A stretch of 64,000 nucleotides of DNA. It comes from GCA-020352575 sp964600365 (lineage in GTDB: Bacteria; Actinomycetota; Acidimicrobiia; Spongiisociales; JAENVV01). Below the pieces are notes generated by a model. That model did not search any database and was not told the DNA's origin. It was given only the letters and a program-made list of their open reading frames with translations. Made by a program: the position numbers and the translations under genes. This document shows, in pieces, positions 8,043 through 16,286 of this stretch. Location: assembly GCA_964600365.1 (NCBI GenBank), contig CAZRJG010000005.1, positions 1 through 64,000 of the forward strand. Direction: 5' to 3'. Numbering within the stretch: position 1 is the stretch's first letter; every line of letters begins with the position of its first letter.

Positions 8043-10309
8043 CCCGAACCTCCCGAGAAGCCACCTCCCCCACCGAAGCCGCCACCGCCGCCGAAGCCAC
8101 CGAAACCGCCACCGCTCCCCCACGAGGAACCCCAGGTCGAACCGCCGCTCCACCCGCCGGAGGACCCGAAGCCGCCACCGCCGCCAAACCACGAGTCGTG
8201 GTCTCCCGACCAGCTGTGATCCCGATAGATGGGCGCCCAACCGTTCCCATACCCGGTTCCGCCCGTGATGATCCAGTGGAAGTAGAGGAACGTGAACGGG
8301 TCATAGGAGGTGAGGCCACCGGGGATGCGCTGGCCGGTCCAGGTGTCGATCCGACCCGACGTCCCACCATGGGCGAGTTCGGGCGCAAAGCGATCCGCAT
8401 CCTCGACCCCGGAACGGGCAAGGGCTTGGCGCTGTGCGGCATACGCGATGGCGAAAGAGCGGGGACCGCGCGGGTCCGAGGCGCCGAACGCCGCTGCGAC
8501 ATCGGCGTAGGCCCCTTGGAGTCCGAGGAGGGCGAGCTGGCTACGGGCGTCCAGCCATCGCTCGAGGGCCACCGCAGGTTCGAGCGAAAGGGCGAGCAAC
8601 GCGGCGATCGTGCGCCGGTTGTCTCCTGTGACCTTGTGCTGCACGAGCTTCTCTTCAAGGTGCCGGAAGGTGGCAACGGCCCGCCCGCCACGGCGCGTGA
8701 GCGCAACCGCAATGGCCACCGGGAGCCCCAGGTCGTCGGCCGCCGCGCGGGCTTCGGCGACCTCCGCCCGGCCCTGCACGCCTGCGAGCGCATACTCAAC
8801 GCTCGTCCCGGCCGAGTACCGAACCCGGGCCTCCCGATAGGCGGCAAGGAAGTCGCCGACAGCAGTCTCGTCGTTGTTCATGAGGAGGAATGCGGCGAGA
8901 GCCGGCACCGAGACCCCGTCCTCGGCAGGCTCGGAATCCTCCAGCCGCTCGAGCAGGCGCTCGTACTCGGCGAGGGTGCCGTCGACGTCTGCGTCCACGT
9001 CGGCGAGCGCCACCGAGACCGCCCCTGCGGACGTCTTGTCGTGGAGGTTCGCCCTGATCCGCGCCACACGGTCGGTCTTCTCCACTGCGAGGGCGAATGC
9101 TGCGGACACCTCCTCCACCGACGCGGACAACGGCCGCTCACCCTCCAGCACCGGGGACGATTGGTGGAACCGCTCCCCGAGGTCGGTGAGCACAAGGGGA
9201 CCGATGGGGCTGTCGATCGCCTCCATGGCGAGCTGGCGGGTGCGCCGGGTGGCCGCCTCGGCCACCCGGTAGGGCCTGAGCGAGGCGACGAGGCGATCGA
9301 GTTCGGCGAGGCGCACGTCGAGCTCGGGTCCCTCCTGGGTCCTTCGCGCCACGGATGCGGCGTCCTGCACGGCATCTTCGAGGAGCTGCTCCTCCTCGGT
9401 GACCACGAGCTCCAGGGGCATGGTGCGGTACCGGGCGATGAGCTCCTCATCGAGCACGTCGACCACGTCGAGGGCGAAGAGTGCCCGCAACGCAGGGCCG
9501 TCCTCGATCGGCTCGTCGGCGACGACCGACCGGAGCACCCGGACACCTGCGGACGTCGGAACGTCCTGCTCCAGCTCGGGTTGGGGCACGAGGAAGTCGG
9601 TGCCGAGCACGATCTCGTGGCCTGCCGGCTCGAGCCGGGCAAGCCGGAGGTCGACGAGCTCCTTGCGGGGATCATCCTCAGCGCGCCGGGCCGCCACCGC
9701 CTTGCGGGTTGCCCGGATCCCGGCCACTGCCGCTCCGACCGAGACCACGGTGACGAGGCCGATGACGAAGAGGAAGACGACGAATACGGGGGTGAAGGTC
9801 ACACCGCCGGGTGGGGCCACCTCACCTGGGCCGTCCACCAAGGTGCTCTCGATCCCGCCGAGGATGGCGAGGACTCCGGCATCGAAGTCGCCGCCACCGA
9901 AGAAGCTGTCGCCGAGGCTCGCGAGGAATGCGGTGTTGGGGAGGGACGCCCCGGGCCCGGTCTGGATCTCGGTGCGGCGGGCGTCGATGTCCACGACGAC
10001 GACGATCCCGTCATCGCGTGCTGCGTTGCCGACACCCCACCCGTTGCCGATGTCGATGGCGAACTGGGCCGGATCGCCTCCGGGGGCGCCGTCGACGATG
10101 ACCACGGCCACCTCGTTGCCGGTGGCCTCGATGATCCGCCCCGCAGCCTCCTCGAGCCTGGCATCGTCGGAGATCACGCCTGCCGCATCGGTGATGTACC
10201 CGTCGCAGGTGATCCCGCCCACCGGCGGACAGCCCTCCTTGGCACGCGCAAACGGAGACGGAACGAGAAGGAGGCCAAGCAAGAGCGCTGCGGCGAAGGA
10301 ACGAAGCAT
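8036..10309 (-). CDS. TPM-domain (YgcG-type) membrane protein
   Basis: 757 aa with an N-terminal signal peptide (SFAAALLLGLLLVPSPFARA), a TPM/DUF477 domain from ~residue 35 to 150 (ITDAAGVISDDARLEE, VVVVDIDARRTEIQTG), and a hydrophobic membrane segment near residue 180 (VFVVFLFVIGLVTVVSVGAAV). A long helical region follows, and the C-terminal ~60 residues are a Gly/Ser-rich tail typical of YgcG-like proteins. Homologues are associated with envelope or photosystem maintenance, but the role here is unknown. The 5' end overlaps the out-of-frame 3' tail of the adenylyl cyclase ORF. Confidence 0.8.
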   Translation of the reverse strand: MLRSFAAALLLGLLLVPSPFARAKEGCPPVGGITCDGYITDAAGVISDDARLEEAAGRIIEATGNEVAVVIVDGAPGGDPAQFAIDIGNGWGVGNAARDDGIVVVVDIDARRTEIQTGPGASLPNTAFLASLGDSFFGGGDFDAGVLAILGGIESTLVDGPGEVAPPGGVTFTPVFVVFLFVIGLVTVVSVGAAVAGIRATRKAVAARRAEDDPRKELVDLRLARLEPAGHEIVLGTDFLVPQPELEQDVPTSAGVRVLRSVVADEPIEDGPALRALFALDVVDVLDEELIARYRTMPLELVVTEEEQLLEDAVQDAASVARRTQEGPELDVRLAELDRLVASLRPYRVAEAATRRTRQLAMEAIDSPIGPLVLTDLGERFHQSSPVLEGERPLSASVEEVSAAFALAVEKTDRVARIRANLHDKTSAGAVSVALADVDADVDGTLAEYERLLERLEDSEPAEDGVSVPALAAFLLMNNDETAVGDFLAAYREARVRYSAGTSVEYALAGVQGRAEVAEARAAADDLGLPVAIAVALTRRGGRAVATFRHLEEKLVQHKVTGDNRRTIAALLALSLEPAVALERWLDARSQLALLGLQGAYADVAAAFGASDPRGPRSFAIAYAAQRQALARSGVEDADRFAPELAHGGTSGRIDTWTGQRIPGGLTSYDPFTFLYFHWIITGGTGYGNGWAPIYRDHSWSGDHDSWFGGGGGFGSSGGWSGGSTWGSSWGSGGGFGGFGGGGGFGGGGGFSGGSGW

Positions 10310-10926
10310 TCCCCGAATCTACGCCGAACCCGGGGCGACCCGACTGGGACTCTCGTCAGGCCTCGAAGACCAACTCGGATCAGGGGGCCGGCGATCGATC
10401 GACCGCACACCCGCCAGGACCCCGGAACACCCCGCAACTCACGCTCGCCGAGGTCGAGGAAGGACACGCCAGACCCCGCGCTGATGTCGCGGACGCTTCC
10501 GGAGGCGAGGATCTCCCCCGGGCCGGCCATCGGCGCGATGCGTGCGCCGATGTGGACCGACAGGCCGGCGATGTCGTCCCCCACGAGCTCGACCTCCCCT
10601 GTGTGCACGCCGGCTCGGACCTCCAGGCCTTGCCTGGCCGCGTCGTCGAGAATCGCCGCGGCGCACCGAATCGCTCGACCCGGCCCATCGAAACGGGCGA
10701 GGAAGCCGTCGCCCGCCGACCCGACCTCGATCCCCCTGTGAGCGCCGATCTCGCGGCGGGCCGCAGCGTGGTGCGTCTCCAGCAGCCCACGCCATGCCTC
10801 GTCCCCCATCCGCGCCGCACGGTCGGTGGAGGCCACGAGATCGGTGAAGAGCACCGTCGAGAGCACACGCTCGGCCACCGACTCGATGCGCTCACCGGTG
10901 AGAAACTCCCTGATGTCAGGCATCAC
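10174..10926 (-). CDS. Class III adenylate/guanylate cyclase domain (3' half of a split gene)
   Basis: The first ~165 residues are a class III cyclase catalytic domain: LFTDLVASTDRAA with the first metal-binding Asp, GSAGDGFLARFDGP with the second, GLEVRAGVHTGEVE and SVHIGARIA. It would make cAMP or cGMP. It is in the same frame as the upstream hydrolase and separated from it by one TAG codon plus 16 codons that still resemble the family linker; this looks like one fused gene broken by an amber stop. The last ~70 residues after GVPGSWRV run into the next gene and look out of frame; another frame there gives CAVDRSPAP and a stop, suggesting a second lesion. Confidence 0.7.
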   Translation of the reverse strand: MMPDIREFLTGERIESVAERVLSTVLFTDLVASTDRAARMGDEAWRGLLETHHAAARREIGAHRGIEVGSAGDGFLARFDGPGRAIRCAAAILDDAARQGLEVRAGVHTGEVELVGDDIAGLSVHIGARIAPMAGPGEILASGSVRDISAGSGVSFLDLGERELRGVPGSWRVCGRSIAGPLIRVGLRGLTRVPVGSPRVRRRFGECFVPSPQRSCLASFSFRLRLRVPRRAVRRWAGSPATGTSPMRQA

Positions 10927-10974
10927 CGAGTCCGGCCGAAGCCATGCTGCGTGACCCGTTCCCGGGCGTTCGAC

Positions 10975-11784
10975 CTACCTCGCGCCAGGGATGTGCTCTG
11001 CGAGCCAACGACCGTTCTCAACCGAGACCAACTCATCACCCGCGCAGTGGAGAACGAGTGTCGGCGTGCGCACTGTACGGGCGACCCCCCTCATGTCGAT
11101 CTCCCGTGCGACCCGAATCCAGTCGACCGCATCCCTCGGCGCACACGCGTTCATCTTGAGGCGGTGCAGGTACTCGTTGAGCCACTGGGGGTCTTCGAGG
11201 TCCTGCCCGAGCAACCCGTACGCCCACAACTGGGGCACTTCCGACCAACGACGCGGCACCNNNNNNNNNNNNNNNNNNNNNNNNNNNNNNNNNNNNNNNN
11301 NNNNNNNNNNNNNNNNNNNNNNNNNNNNNNNNNNNNNNNNNNNNNNNNNNNNNNNNNNNNCACCCCACTCCCATCCCTCGTCGGTGCGTTGACGAACCCA
11401 CGAGCCCTGCAGGATCAGGTGCGAGGTGCGCTCGGGATGCGCCGCGGCGAAGAGCATCGCAAGGGGTCCGCCCTCCGACTCGCCGAACATGGCCGCACGC
11501 TCGATTCCCGCATGGTCGAGCACCGCCCTGATGTCGTCCATGCGCACCTCGAGGGGTGTCCCCGGACTCGCCCTCGAGGACATCCCCATGGCCCTCTTGT
11601 CGTACACGACGAGTGAAGAGAACTCGCCAAGGGCCTCGAAGAAGCGACGGACAGGAGGAAACGACCAGTTGACCTCGAGACGGCTCACGAAGCCGAGCGT
11701 GTAGACGAGCGGGACGTCTCCGTCGCCACTAATCGTGTAGGCGATGTCGGCATCGTCACCCGGGGCAAAGCGGATCTCTGGCAC
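10975..11784 (-). CDS. Alpha/beta hydrolase domain (5' half of a split hydrolase-cyclase gene; contains assembly gap)
   Basis: N-terminal alpha/beta hydrolase with an oxyanion-loop region (LVYTLGFVSRLEVNWSFPP), the nucleophile elbow FGESEGG and the late Asp/His region starting TLVLHCAGDELVSVENGRWLAE. Actinobacterial relatives continue in the same chain into a cyclase domain; here a TAG at 10975-10977 ends translation at GAR, where a Tyr codon is usual. The 100-N gap lies inside the gene, so real length and frame across it are unknown. The GTG start at 11784 has a TAGGGT -10 element 6 nt upstream. Its state (pseudogene, readthrough, or sequence error) is unresolved. Confidence 0.7.
   Translation of the reverse strand: MPEIRFAPGDDADIAYTISGDGDVPLVYTLGFVSRLEVNWSFPPVRRFFEALGEFSSLVVYDKRAMGMSSRASPGTPLEVRMDDIRAVLDHAGIERAAMFGESEGGPLAMLFAAAHPERTSHLILQGSWVRQRTDEGWEWGXXXXXXXXXXXXXXXXXXXXXXXXXXXXXXXXXXVPRRWSEVPQLWAYGLLGQDLEDPQWLNEYLHRLKMNACAPRDAVDWIRVAREIDMRGVARTVRTPTLVLHCAGDELVSVENGRWLAEHIPGAR
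11261..11360. other. Assembly gap (100 N)
   Basis: A run of exactly 100 undetermined bases, the usual scaffold placeholder, so its true length is probably unknown. It interrupts the alpha/beta hydrolase domain of the split hydrolase-cyclase gene. Confidence 0.99.
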
Positions 11785-11790
11785 GCCACG

Positions 11791-11796
11791 ACCCTA
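11791..11796 (-). promoter_or_regulatory. -10 element (TAGGGT) of hydrolase-cyclase gene
   Basis: TAGGGT on the minus strand lies 6 nt before the GTG start at 11784, consistent with leaderless transcription; its retention argues that the locus is, or was recently, expressed. Confidence 0.45.
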
Positions 11797-11859
11797 CGAG
11801 CCGTCCGGTTGCGACGCCACCACCCGGCGCTCGCCGGGGCGACCCGCCGGGGACTCCCT

Positions 11860-12768
11860 TCAGGCCTCGACGGAGTCCCGGTCGGCGGCGTCCTGTAGGA
11901 GCTCGACCCCGAACAGGACCCATGCGACGAGCAGCAGGTCGGCGAGGAGGAGGTGGATGACCTGGGCTGCGAGCGGCGTGAGGGCGACCACGTTGAGGAA
12001 CCCGACGCCCCACTGCACCACCACAAGCGAGGTGATCACGGTGGCGATCCTCGCGTGCTCGCCCTTGCGCTTCTGCGCCTGCACCATGAGGTAGACGCCA
12101 GAGAGGATCGCCACGATGGGGTGGAGGATCCGGAGGCGGGTGAGGAAGTGCGACGTCGCCTCGAAGTCACGTGCGAAGCCCTCTGCGAACGACTCGGAGG
12201 GGAAGAGCGTCCCGGCGAGCGCAGTGACCGCCCCCGACGCGCCGATGAGGAGGAGTCCAACCATCCCGATCGAGAGCATCCGTCGGTCCGGCCCCCGCCA
12301 GTTGAAGCGCCGTCCGTCCCTCGACAGCAGCCACGCCGTGGTGGCGAGCGCGGCGAGCAGGAAGAACGTGTTCACGAGGTGCACGGGAACCGAGATCGCA
12401 CGGGCGACGGACGCGTCGTCAGAGACCAGTTCGGCGAGGACGAGCCACGCACCCAGCAGCGACTCGATGATGATCGCCACGCCCGCGGTGAACGCCGCCT
12501 TTCGTCGCTGAGAACCCTTTGGCTGCGAGCGGAAGACCCACACGATGAGCGCCATGACGGTGAGGAGCGCCATGCCCGACACCATCCGGTGGGAGAACTC
12601 AACGATCGTCTCGAACTCGGTGAAGCCCGGGACGATCTCACCCTGGCACTGTGGCCAGTGCCGACCACATCCTGCGCCGGACCCGGTGGACCGCACGATC
12701 ATCCCTCCGATGATCGTGACGATGTTGACGGCGAGGGTGATCCAGGCGAACCGGGCGAGTCTCGTCAT
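11860..12768 (-). CDS. ctaA: Heme A synthase (COX15/CtaA family)
   Basis: A 302-aa polytopic membrane protein converting heme O to heme A for aa3-type oxidases. Conserved features are the GGMIVRSTGSGAGC entrance with a Cys, EFSHRMVSG with a heme-ligand His, VPVHLVNT, LRILHPIV and QVIHLLLAD, giving the four expected histidines, and about eight hydrophobic helices. The ATG at 12768 (MTRLARFAW) is chosen because upstream in-frame sequence is antisense to the next gene. It fits the caa3 oxidase and ctaB found at 37-43 kb in this window, although it is not linked in an operon with them. Confidence 0.93.
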   Translation of the reverse strand: MTRLARFAWITLAVNIVTIIGGMIVRSTGSGAGCGRHWPQCQGEIVPGFTEFETIVEFSHRMVSGMALLTVMALIVWVFRSQPKGSQRRKAAFTAGVAIIIESLLGAWLVLAELVSDDASVARAISVPVHLVNTFFLLAALATTAWLLSRDGRRFNWRGPDRRMLSIGMVGLLLIGASGAVTALAGTLFPSESFAEGFARDFEATSHFLTRLRILHPIVAILSGVYLMVQAQKRKGEHARIATVITSLVVVQWGVGFLNVVALTPLAAQVIHLLLADLLLVAWVLFGVELLQDAADRDSVEA

Positions 12769-12814
12769 GGGGCGGGAGGGTACTTGCCGGTGCGGGCGAC
12801 GGCTGAGGCCAGCC

Positions 12815-13462
12815 TCAGCCGAACATCGAGGTGCGGAGGTCGCCGAGGGCGACCTGGAACTCCCCGAGTGACCAGGCGAGGATGCCGAGCAGCGCCACGA
12901 TCGCGACGAGGGTCGCAACGATGCGAATGGGGTACCGAAGGCCGTCGTCGGTCCGCTCCATCACCCTGTGGGCCGGAGGGAGCGGGAGCCACGGGATCCG
13001 CGAGTCGCCGAGCGGTCGCACAGGCCGCGAATCGGCCTCCTCCACCGGAGCCCGAGGAGGAGGGTCGGTCGCTCCCGCCGCGATCCAACCGGGGGACTCG
13101 ACGTCCGGTGCATTGATCTCGGGGAAGAATGGCGAGGACTCCCCGCCATCCCCATCCCCGCCCACCTCGTCGGCCTCCGGGGCGTCGAGGACCTCCCCTG
13201 GGTCGTCGACCAGTGGTGCGGGATCCGGCGCGGCGGGAGGCGGCAAAGCCGCCCCGGTGGCGAGGGCCGCAAGGTGCCCCTCATCGACGTCGAGGACCGC
13301 AGCGATCGCCCGGAGCGTGTTGGGATCGCCCGGCCGTGCCCGTCCCCGTTCCCATGACCGCACGGTGCTCGCCGATCGGCCAACGAGGTCGGCAAAGGTG
13401 GAGAGCGGGATGCCCAGTTCGGATCGACGGGCTGCCACGAATGCCGCGAACGTCTGCTCCAT
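12815..13462 (-). CDS. XRE-type helix-turn-helix protein with C-terminal membrane anchor
   Basis: 215 aa. Residues 1-60 are a Cro/CI-like HTH (FADLVGRSASTVRSWERGRARPG), followed by an acidic, Pro/Ala-rich linker of about 110 residues. A single hydrophobic segment (RIVATLVAIVALLGILAWSL) lies near the C-terminus. The layout is reminiscent of RodZ-like or membrane-tethered regulators, without recognisable RodZ beta domain. Its ATG overlaps the stop of the upstream 110-aa gene in a TGATG junction, so the two are translationally coupled. Function unknown. Confidence 0.75.
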   Translation of the reverse strand: MEQTFAAFVAARRSELGIPLSTFADLVGRSASTVRSWERGRARPGDPNTLRAIAAVLDVDEGHLAALATGAALPPPAAPDPAPLVDDPGEVLDAPEADEVGGDGDGGESSPFFPEINAPDVESPGWIAAGATDPPPRAPVEEADSRPVRPLGDSRIPWLPLPPAHRVMERTDDGLRYPIRIVATLVAIVALLGILAWSLGEFQVALGDLRTSMFG

Positions 13463-13794
13463 CAGTGCGTCGGGTTCTCGGGGACCGAGTCCGGCTGACG
13501 AACCTCGCCGATCTCGATGCGACGCACGTCCTTCACGTTCCAGCACAGGGTCGAACCGTCCCTCACGATGAGCCGAAGGGAGGACACGGTGAGCTCGGCG
13601 CCCAGGGTGAACGCGCCTGAAGGGATCGAGGCCACGTAGTCGTCTTCTCCTGCGCGCACCGTCACCCACAGACCCTCGGGGACGCCCAGGACACGCCCAA
13701 GGTGGACCACGCCGTCGTCGGCGGCCGCTTCGAACTCGGAGACGGGGAGCCGGCGCTCGCCCCCCGCATCGACGACAAGGATGCCCGTGTCCAT
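13462..13794 (-). CDS. Hypothetical 110-aa protein
   Basis: Not recognised. The product is small, soluble and beta-rich in composition, with no signal peptide or membrane segment. The ATG at 13794 (MDTGILVV) is chosen because a TATCGT -10 element ends 7 nt upstream; a GTG nine bases earlier overlaps that hexamer. It is coupled to the HTH membrane-protein gene by a TGATG overlap, so the two probably act together. Confidence 0.65.
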   Translation of the reverse strand: MDTGILVVDAGGERRLPVSEFEAAADDGVVHLGRVLGVPEGLWVTVRAGEDDYVASIPSGAFTLGAELTVSSLRLIVRDGSTLCWNVKDVRRIEIGEVRQPDSVPENPTH

Positions 13795-13801
13795 GCCGAG
13801 C

Positions 13802-13807
13802 ACGATA
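13802..13807 (-). promoter_or_regulatory. -10 element (TATCGT) of the 110-aa/HTH operon
   Basis: TATCGT on the minus strand, 7 nt before the ATG at 13794; decides the start codon of the first gene in this two-gene unit. Confidence 0.45.
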
Positions 13808-13862
13808 CAAGCACCATGCGCACACCGCCGTTGCGGGCGGGTGGGTGACCACGCCGACCGGG

Positions 13863-13868
13863 TAGCCT
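13863..13868 (+). promoter_or_regulatory. -10-like element of tRNA-Sec
   Basis: TAGCCT lies 11 nt before the 5' end of the tRNA, in the position expected for its promoter. No convincing -35 is seen at 17 bp. Confidence 0.35.
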
Positions 13869-13879
13869 CCCGAGCCCCG

Positions 13880-13971
13880 GGAGGCGAATGCAGACCTGGT
13901 GGCTGCCGCGGTCTTCAAAACCGTCGAGGTGCCGAAACGTGCCTGGTGGGTTCGATTCCCATCCGCCTCCG
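13880..13971 (+). tRNA. selC: Selenocysteine tRNA, anticodon UCA
   Basis: A 92-nt tRNA-Sec. The acceptor strands GGAGGCG (13880-13886) and CGCCTCC (13964-13970) pair, followed by discriminator G at 13971. The anticodon loop is CTTCAAA with anticodon TCA at 13915-13917, closed by GCGGT/ACCGT. There is a long variable arm (AGGTGC / GTGCCT-type pairing around a GAAA-containing loop) and a T arm GTGGG-TTCGATT-CCCAT. The eighth acceptor pair is an A-C mismatch, and CCA is not encoded (CCG follows). It decodes UGA as selenocysteine with SelA, SelB and SelD; a UGA-containing selD is in this window. The GH13 gene starts 14 nt downstream. Confidence 0.95.
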
Positions 13972-13985
13972 CCGACGACCCGGTG

Positions 13986-15866
13986 ATGTCGATGGACGAA
14001 CGCCTCCGGCTCGCCCACCACGACGTGGCGCGGGCCAGCAATCCGAATGAACTCGAGGAGCGGCTTGCCGCGTTCGGACCGGACGCCGTCCGCCTCCTCG
14101 ACACGCTCTACGACGACCCCGAGGCCGTCGGGCGCATCGTCGGCACGGCGCTGGAGGCAGCCGCCGCCCGGAACCCGGACCTCCGCGAACGGGATCGGCA
14201 CCGCGAGCAGCAGGCCGACTGGTACCAGGCACCCGGGCTCGTGGGCGCCTGGGCATACGTCGATCGGTTCGCCGGCACGCTCGCCGGGGTCGCGGACCGG
14301 CTCGGCTACCTCGAGGAACTGGGGATCACGTACCTCCACCTCATGCCGTTCTTCGCCCGCCCCGACGGTCCCAGCGACGGCGGCTACGCCGTGTCGGACT
14401 ACCGACGCATCCACCCCCCACTCGGGGACATGGGTGACCTCGAGGCACTCGCCGAGCAGCTCCACTCGCGTGGCATGGTGCTCGCCGCCGACTTCGTCTT
14501 CAACCACACGTCCTCGGATCATCCCTGGGCGCTGGCGGCCCGGGCGGGTTCGGAGGCGGACCGGGCCTGTTACCTCACGTTCGAGACCGAGCAGGAGACC
14601 CTCGCCTACGCACCCTGGCTCCGCGAGATCTTCCCCCAGGAGAAGCGTGGGTCGTTCGTCTTCGAGCCAGTGATGGACCGGTGGGTGTGGTCCACCTTCC
14701 ACCCCTACCAATGGGACCTCGACTACCGCAATCCTGAGGTGTTCCGACGGATGCTGGGCGAACTGCTCGCGCTGGCGAACGCCGGGATCGACGTCATCCG
14801 CCTCGACGCCGTGCCCTTCATCTGGAAGGAAGCCGGAACGCCGTGCGAGAACCTCCCGCAGGTACACGACGTGATCCGAGCGATGAACGCACTCGTGCGC
14901 ATCGCAGCCCCCGCCACGATCTTCAAGAGCGAGGCAATCGTCCACCCCGACGATGTGCGCTCGTACCTGGGCGCCGACGGAGCCCGCGAGTGCGAGATCT
15001 CCTACAACCCCGTGCTGATGGTCGAGTCGTGGGAGGCCCTCGCGACCGAGCACACCCAGTTGCTCCGCCACACCCTCGAGACCCGGCTCGAAGCACCTCC
15101 GGGCACGGCATGGGTCAACTACCTCCGGAGCCACGACGACATCGGCTGGGGGTTCGCCGACGAGGACGCGCGAGCGATGGGGATCGACCCGGCCGCCCAC
15201 CGCCAGTTCCTCCAGCGGTTCTACACAGGGCGGGACCATCGCTCGTTCGGACGCGGTGCGGACTTCCAGTCGAACCCCGCCACCGGCGACGTCCGGCTTT
15301 CCGGGATGACGGCTTCGCTCGCGGGCCTCGAACAGGCGCTCCTCTCGGCCGACCCCTCGGCCATCGACCTTGCGATCGCGCGGATCAGAATGCTCCACGG
15401 GGTGATTGCGTCGATGCCGGGGATCCCGCTGTTGCGCATCGGGGACGAATTGGGGACGCTGAACGACCCCACCTACCTCGACGACCCCGACCGGGCATCC
15501 GATTCCCGTTGGCTCCACCGCCCTCGATTCGACTGGGATCGGGCCGAGCGCAGGACTGACCCCTCGACCGTCCCCGGGCGCCTCTTCGGGACGCTCTCGA
15601 AGATGCTCCGACTCCGCGCAGGGTTCCCGTTCCTCCACGCCGAAGCTCCCGTCCGGGTGCTCGACGGCGGTGCCCACGCCCTCGTCGTCGACGTCGCCGA
15701 GGGAAGCCTCCGAGTCGTTGCGAACTTCGCAGGACACCAGACATGGGTCACGTGGGGTGACGGGGAGTGGGTCGACGCCCTCTCCGGGGATGCTCACGGC
15801 AACGCGGGGACATTGGAGCCCTACGACCTCCGGTGGCTCGTGCCCATTGCCGAGGGATCGTCCTAG
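13986..15866 (+). CDS. GH13 alpha-glucosyltransferase, amylosucrase-like
   Basis: 626 aa with a (beta/alpha)8 alpha-amylase domain: LMPFFARPDGPSDGGYAVSDY, ADFVFNHTSSDHPW (region I), IDVIRLDAVPFIWKE (region II, nucleophile Asp), IFKSEAIV (region III, acid Glu) and YLRSHDDIGWGF (region IV). The N-terminal helical domain and QWDLDYRNPEVF motif match the amylosucrase/sucrose-hydrolase subfamily GH13_4, which acts on sucrose. The ATG at 13986 is taken as start, with an adjacent in-frame GTG at 13983 possible. The 3' end overlaps the convergent gene by 4 bp (CTAG). Confidence 0.88.
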   Translation: MSMDERLRLAHHDVARASNPNELEERLAAFGPDAVRLLDTLYDDPEAVGRIVGTALEAAAARNPDLRERDRHREQQADWYQAPGLVGAWAYVDRFAGTLAGVADRLGYLEELGITYLHLMPFFARPDGPSDGGYAVSDYRRIHPPLGDMGDLEALAEQLHSRGMVLAADFVFNHTSSDHPWALAARAGSEADRACYLTFETEQETLAYAPWLREIFPQEKRGSFVFEPVMDRWVWSTFHPYQWDLDYRNPEVFRRMLGELLALANAGIDVIRLDAVPFIWKEAGTPCENLPQVHDVIRAMNALVRIAAPATIFKSEAIVHPDDVRSYLGADGARECEISYNPVLMVESWEALATEHTQLLRHTLETRLEAPPGTAWVNYLRSHDDIGWGFADEDARAMGIDPAAHRQFLQRFYTGRDHRSFGRGADFQSNPATGDVRLSGMTASLAGLEQALLSADPSAIDLAIARIRMLHGVIASMPGIPLLRIGDELGTLNDPTYLDDPDRASDSRWLHRPRFDWDRAERRTDPSTVPGRLFGTLSKMLRLRAGFPFLHAEAPVRVLDGGAHALVVDVAEGSLRVVANFAGHQTWVTWGDGEWVDALSGDAHGNAGTLEPYDLRWLVPIAEGSS

Positions 15867-16195
15867 AGGTAGTTCCCGTCCTCGGGGGAGTCCTCCACGA
15901 GGGCCTCCTCGGCGATGATCTGGCTCTCCCGAACGGCAACGACGATCCGGTTCGTGTCCGGCCAGAGGAATCGCCACGCCCCATTGGGGACTGCCCAGAA
16001 GCGCTGGCCCGAATCCACGTCGACGAGGGCGAGGGCGTCGCTCGACTTCTCGGATCCCGCCGGCACGAGGAGACCAGAACGCGTCGCCTCCTCCTGGAGG
16101 TGCCCGACCCGCCAGCCGGGCATGACCCGATACTCGCCGCTCGACACGACGATCCCCTTCGTGGACGTATGGATCTGGGAGATGGCATCGGTCAT
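15863..16195 (-). CDS. Hypothetical 110-aa protein
   Basis: Not recognised. A compact protein (MTDAISQIHTSTKGIVV...) with beta-strand-rich composition and no signal or membrane segment. The ATG at 16195 is supported by a TACCAT -10 element 6 nt upstream; the longer in-frame reading to 16696 is antisense to hflX. It is divergent from hflX. Confidence 0.6.
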   Translation of the reverse strand: MTDAISQIHTSTKGIVVSSGEYRVMPGWRVGHLQEEATRSGLLVPAGSEKSSDALALVDVDSGQRFWAVPNGAWRFLWPDTNRIVVAVRESQIIAEEALVEDSPEDGNYL

Positions 16196-16201
16196 GGGCC
16201 G

Positions 16202-16207
16202 ATGGTA
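16202..16207 (-). promoter_or_regulatory. -10 element (TACCAT), leaderless
   Basis: TACCAT on the minus strand, 6 nt before the ATG at 16195; sets the start of the hypothetical gene. Confidence 0.45.
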
Positions 16208-16273
16208 GGGAGCGATCCCGAGGAAACACGACGGCTGGCAGCTATTCCCACGGCACAACACACCCCCTCCCCC

Positions 16274-16279
16274 TAGCGT
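16274..16279 (+). promoter_or_regulatory. -10 element (TAGCGT) of hflX
   Basis: TAGCGT ends 7 nt before the ATG at 16287; leaderless spacing. Confidence 0.5.
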
Positions 16280-16286
16280 TCGCCCC

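Noticed and set aside
8041..8200. Repetitive GCCACC/GCCGCC-rich stretch that looks like a short repeat array or CRISPR
   Set aside because: It encodes the Gly/Ser-rich C-terminal tail of the TPM-domain protein; no repeat-spacer structure.
6978..8240. menC-like gene starting at 8240
   Set aside because: The extra N-terminal residues are Arg/Trp-rich and antisense to the Gly-rich coding region of the neighbouring gene; the family start is at 8042.
7973..10741. A 922-codon plus-strand open frame
   Set aside because: It is antisense to the TPM-domain protein and the cyclase; no domain is recognisable in it.
13662..16229. An 855-codon minus-strand open frame
   Set aside because: It is antisense to the GH13 gene with full family motifs and over the tRNA-Sec; long empty frames opposite high-G+C genes are expected, and its composition is not protein-like.
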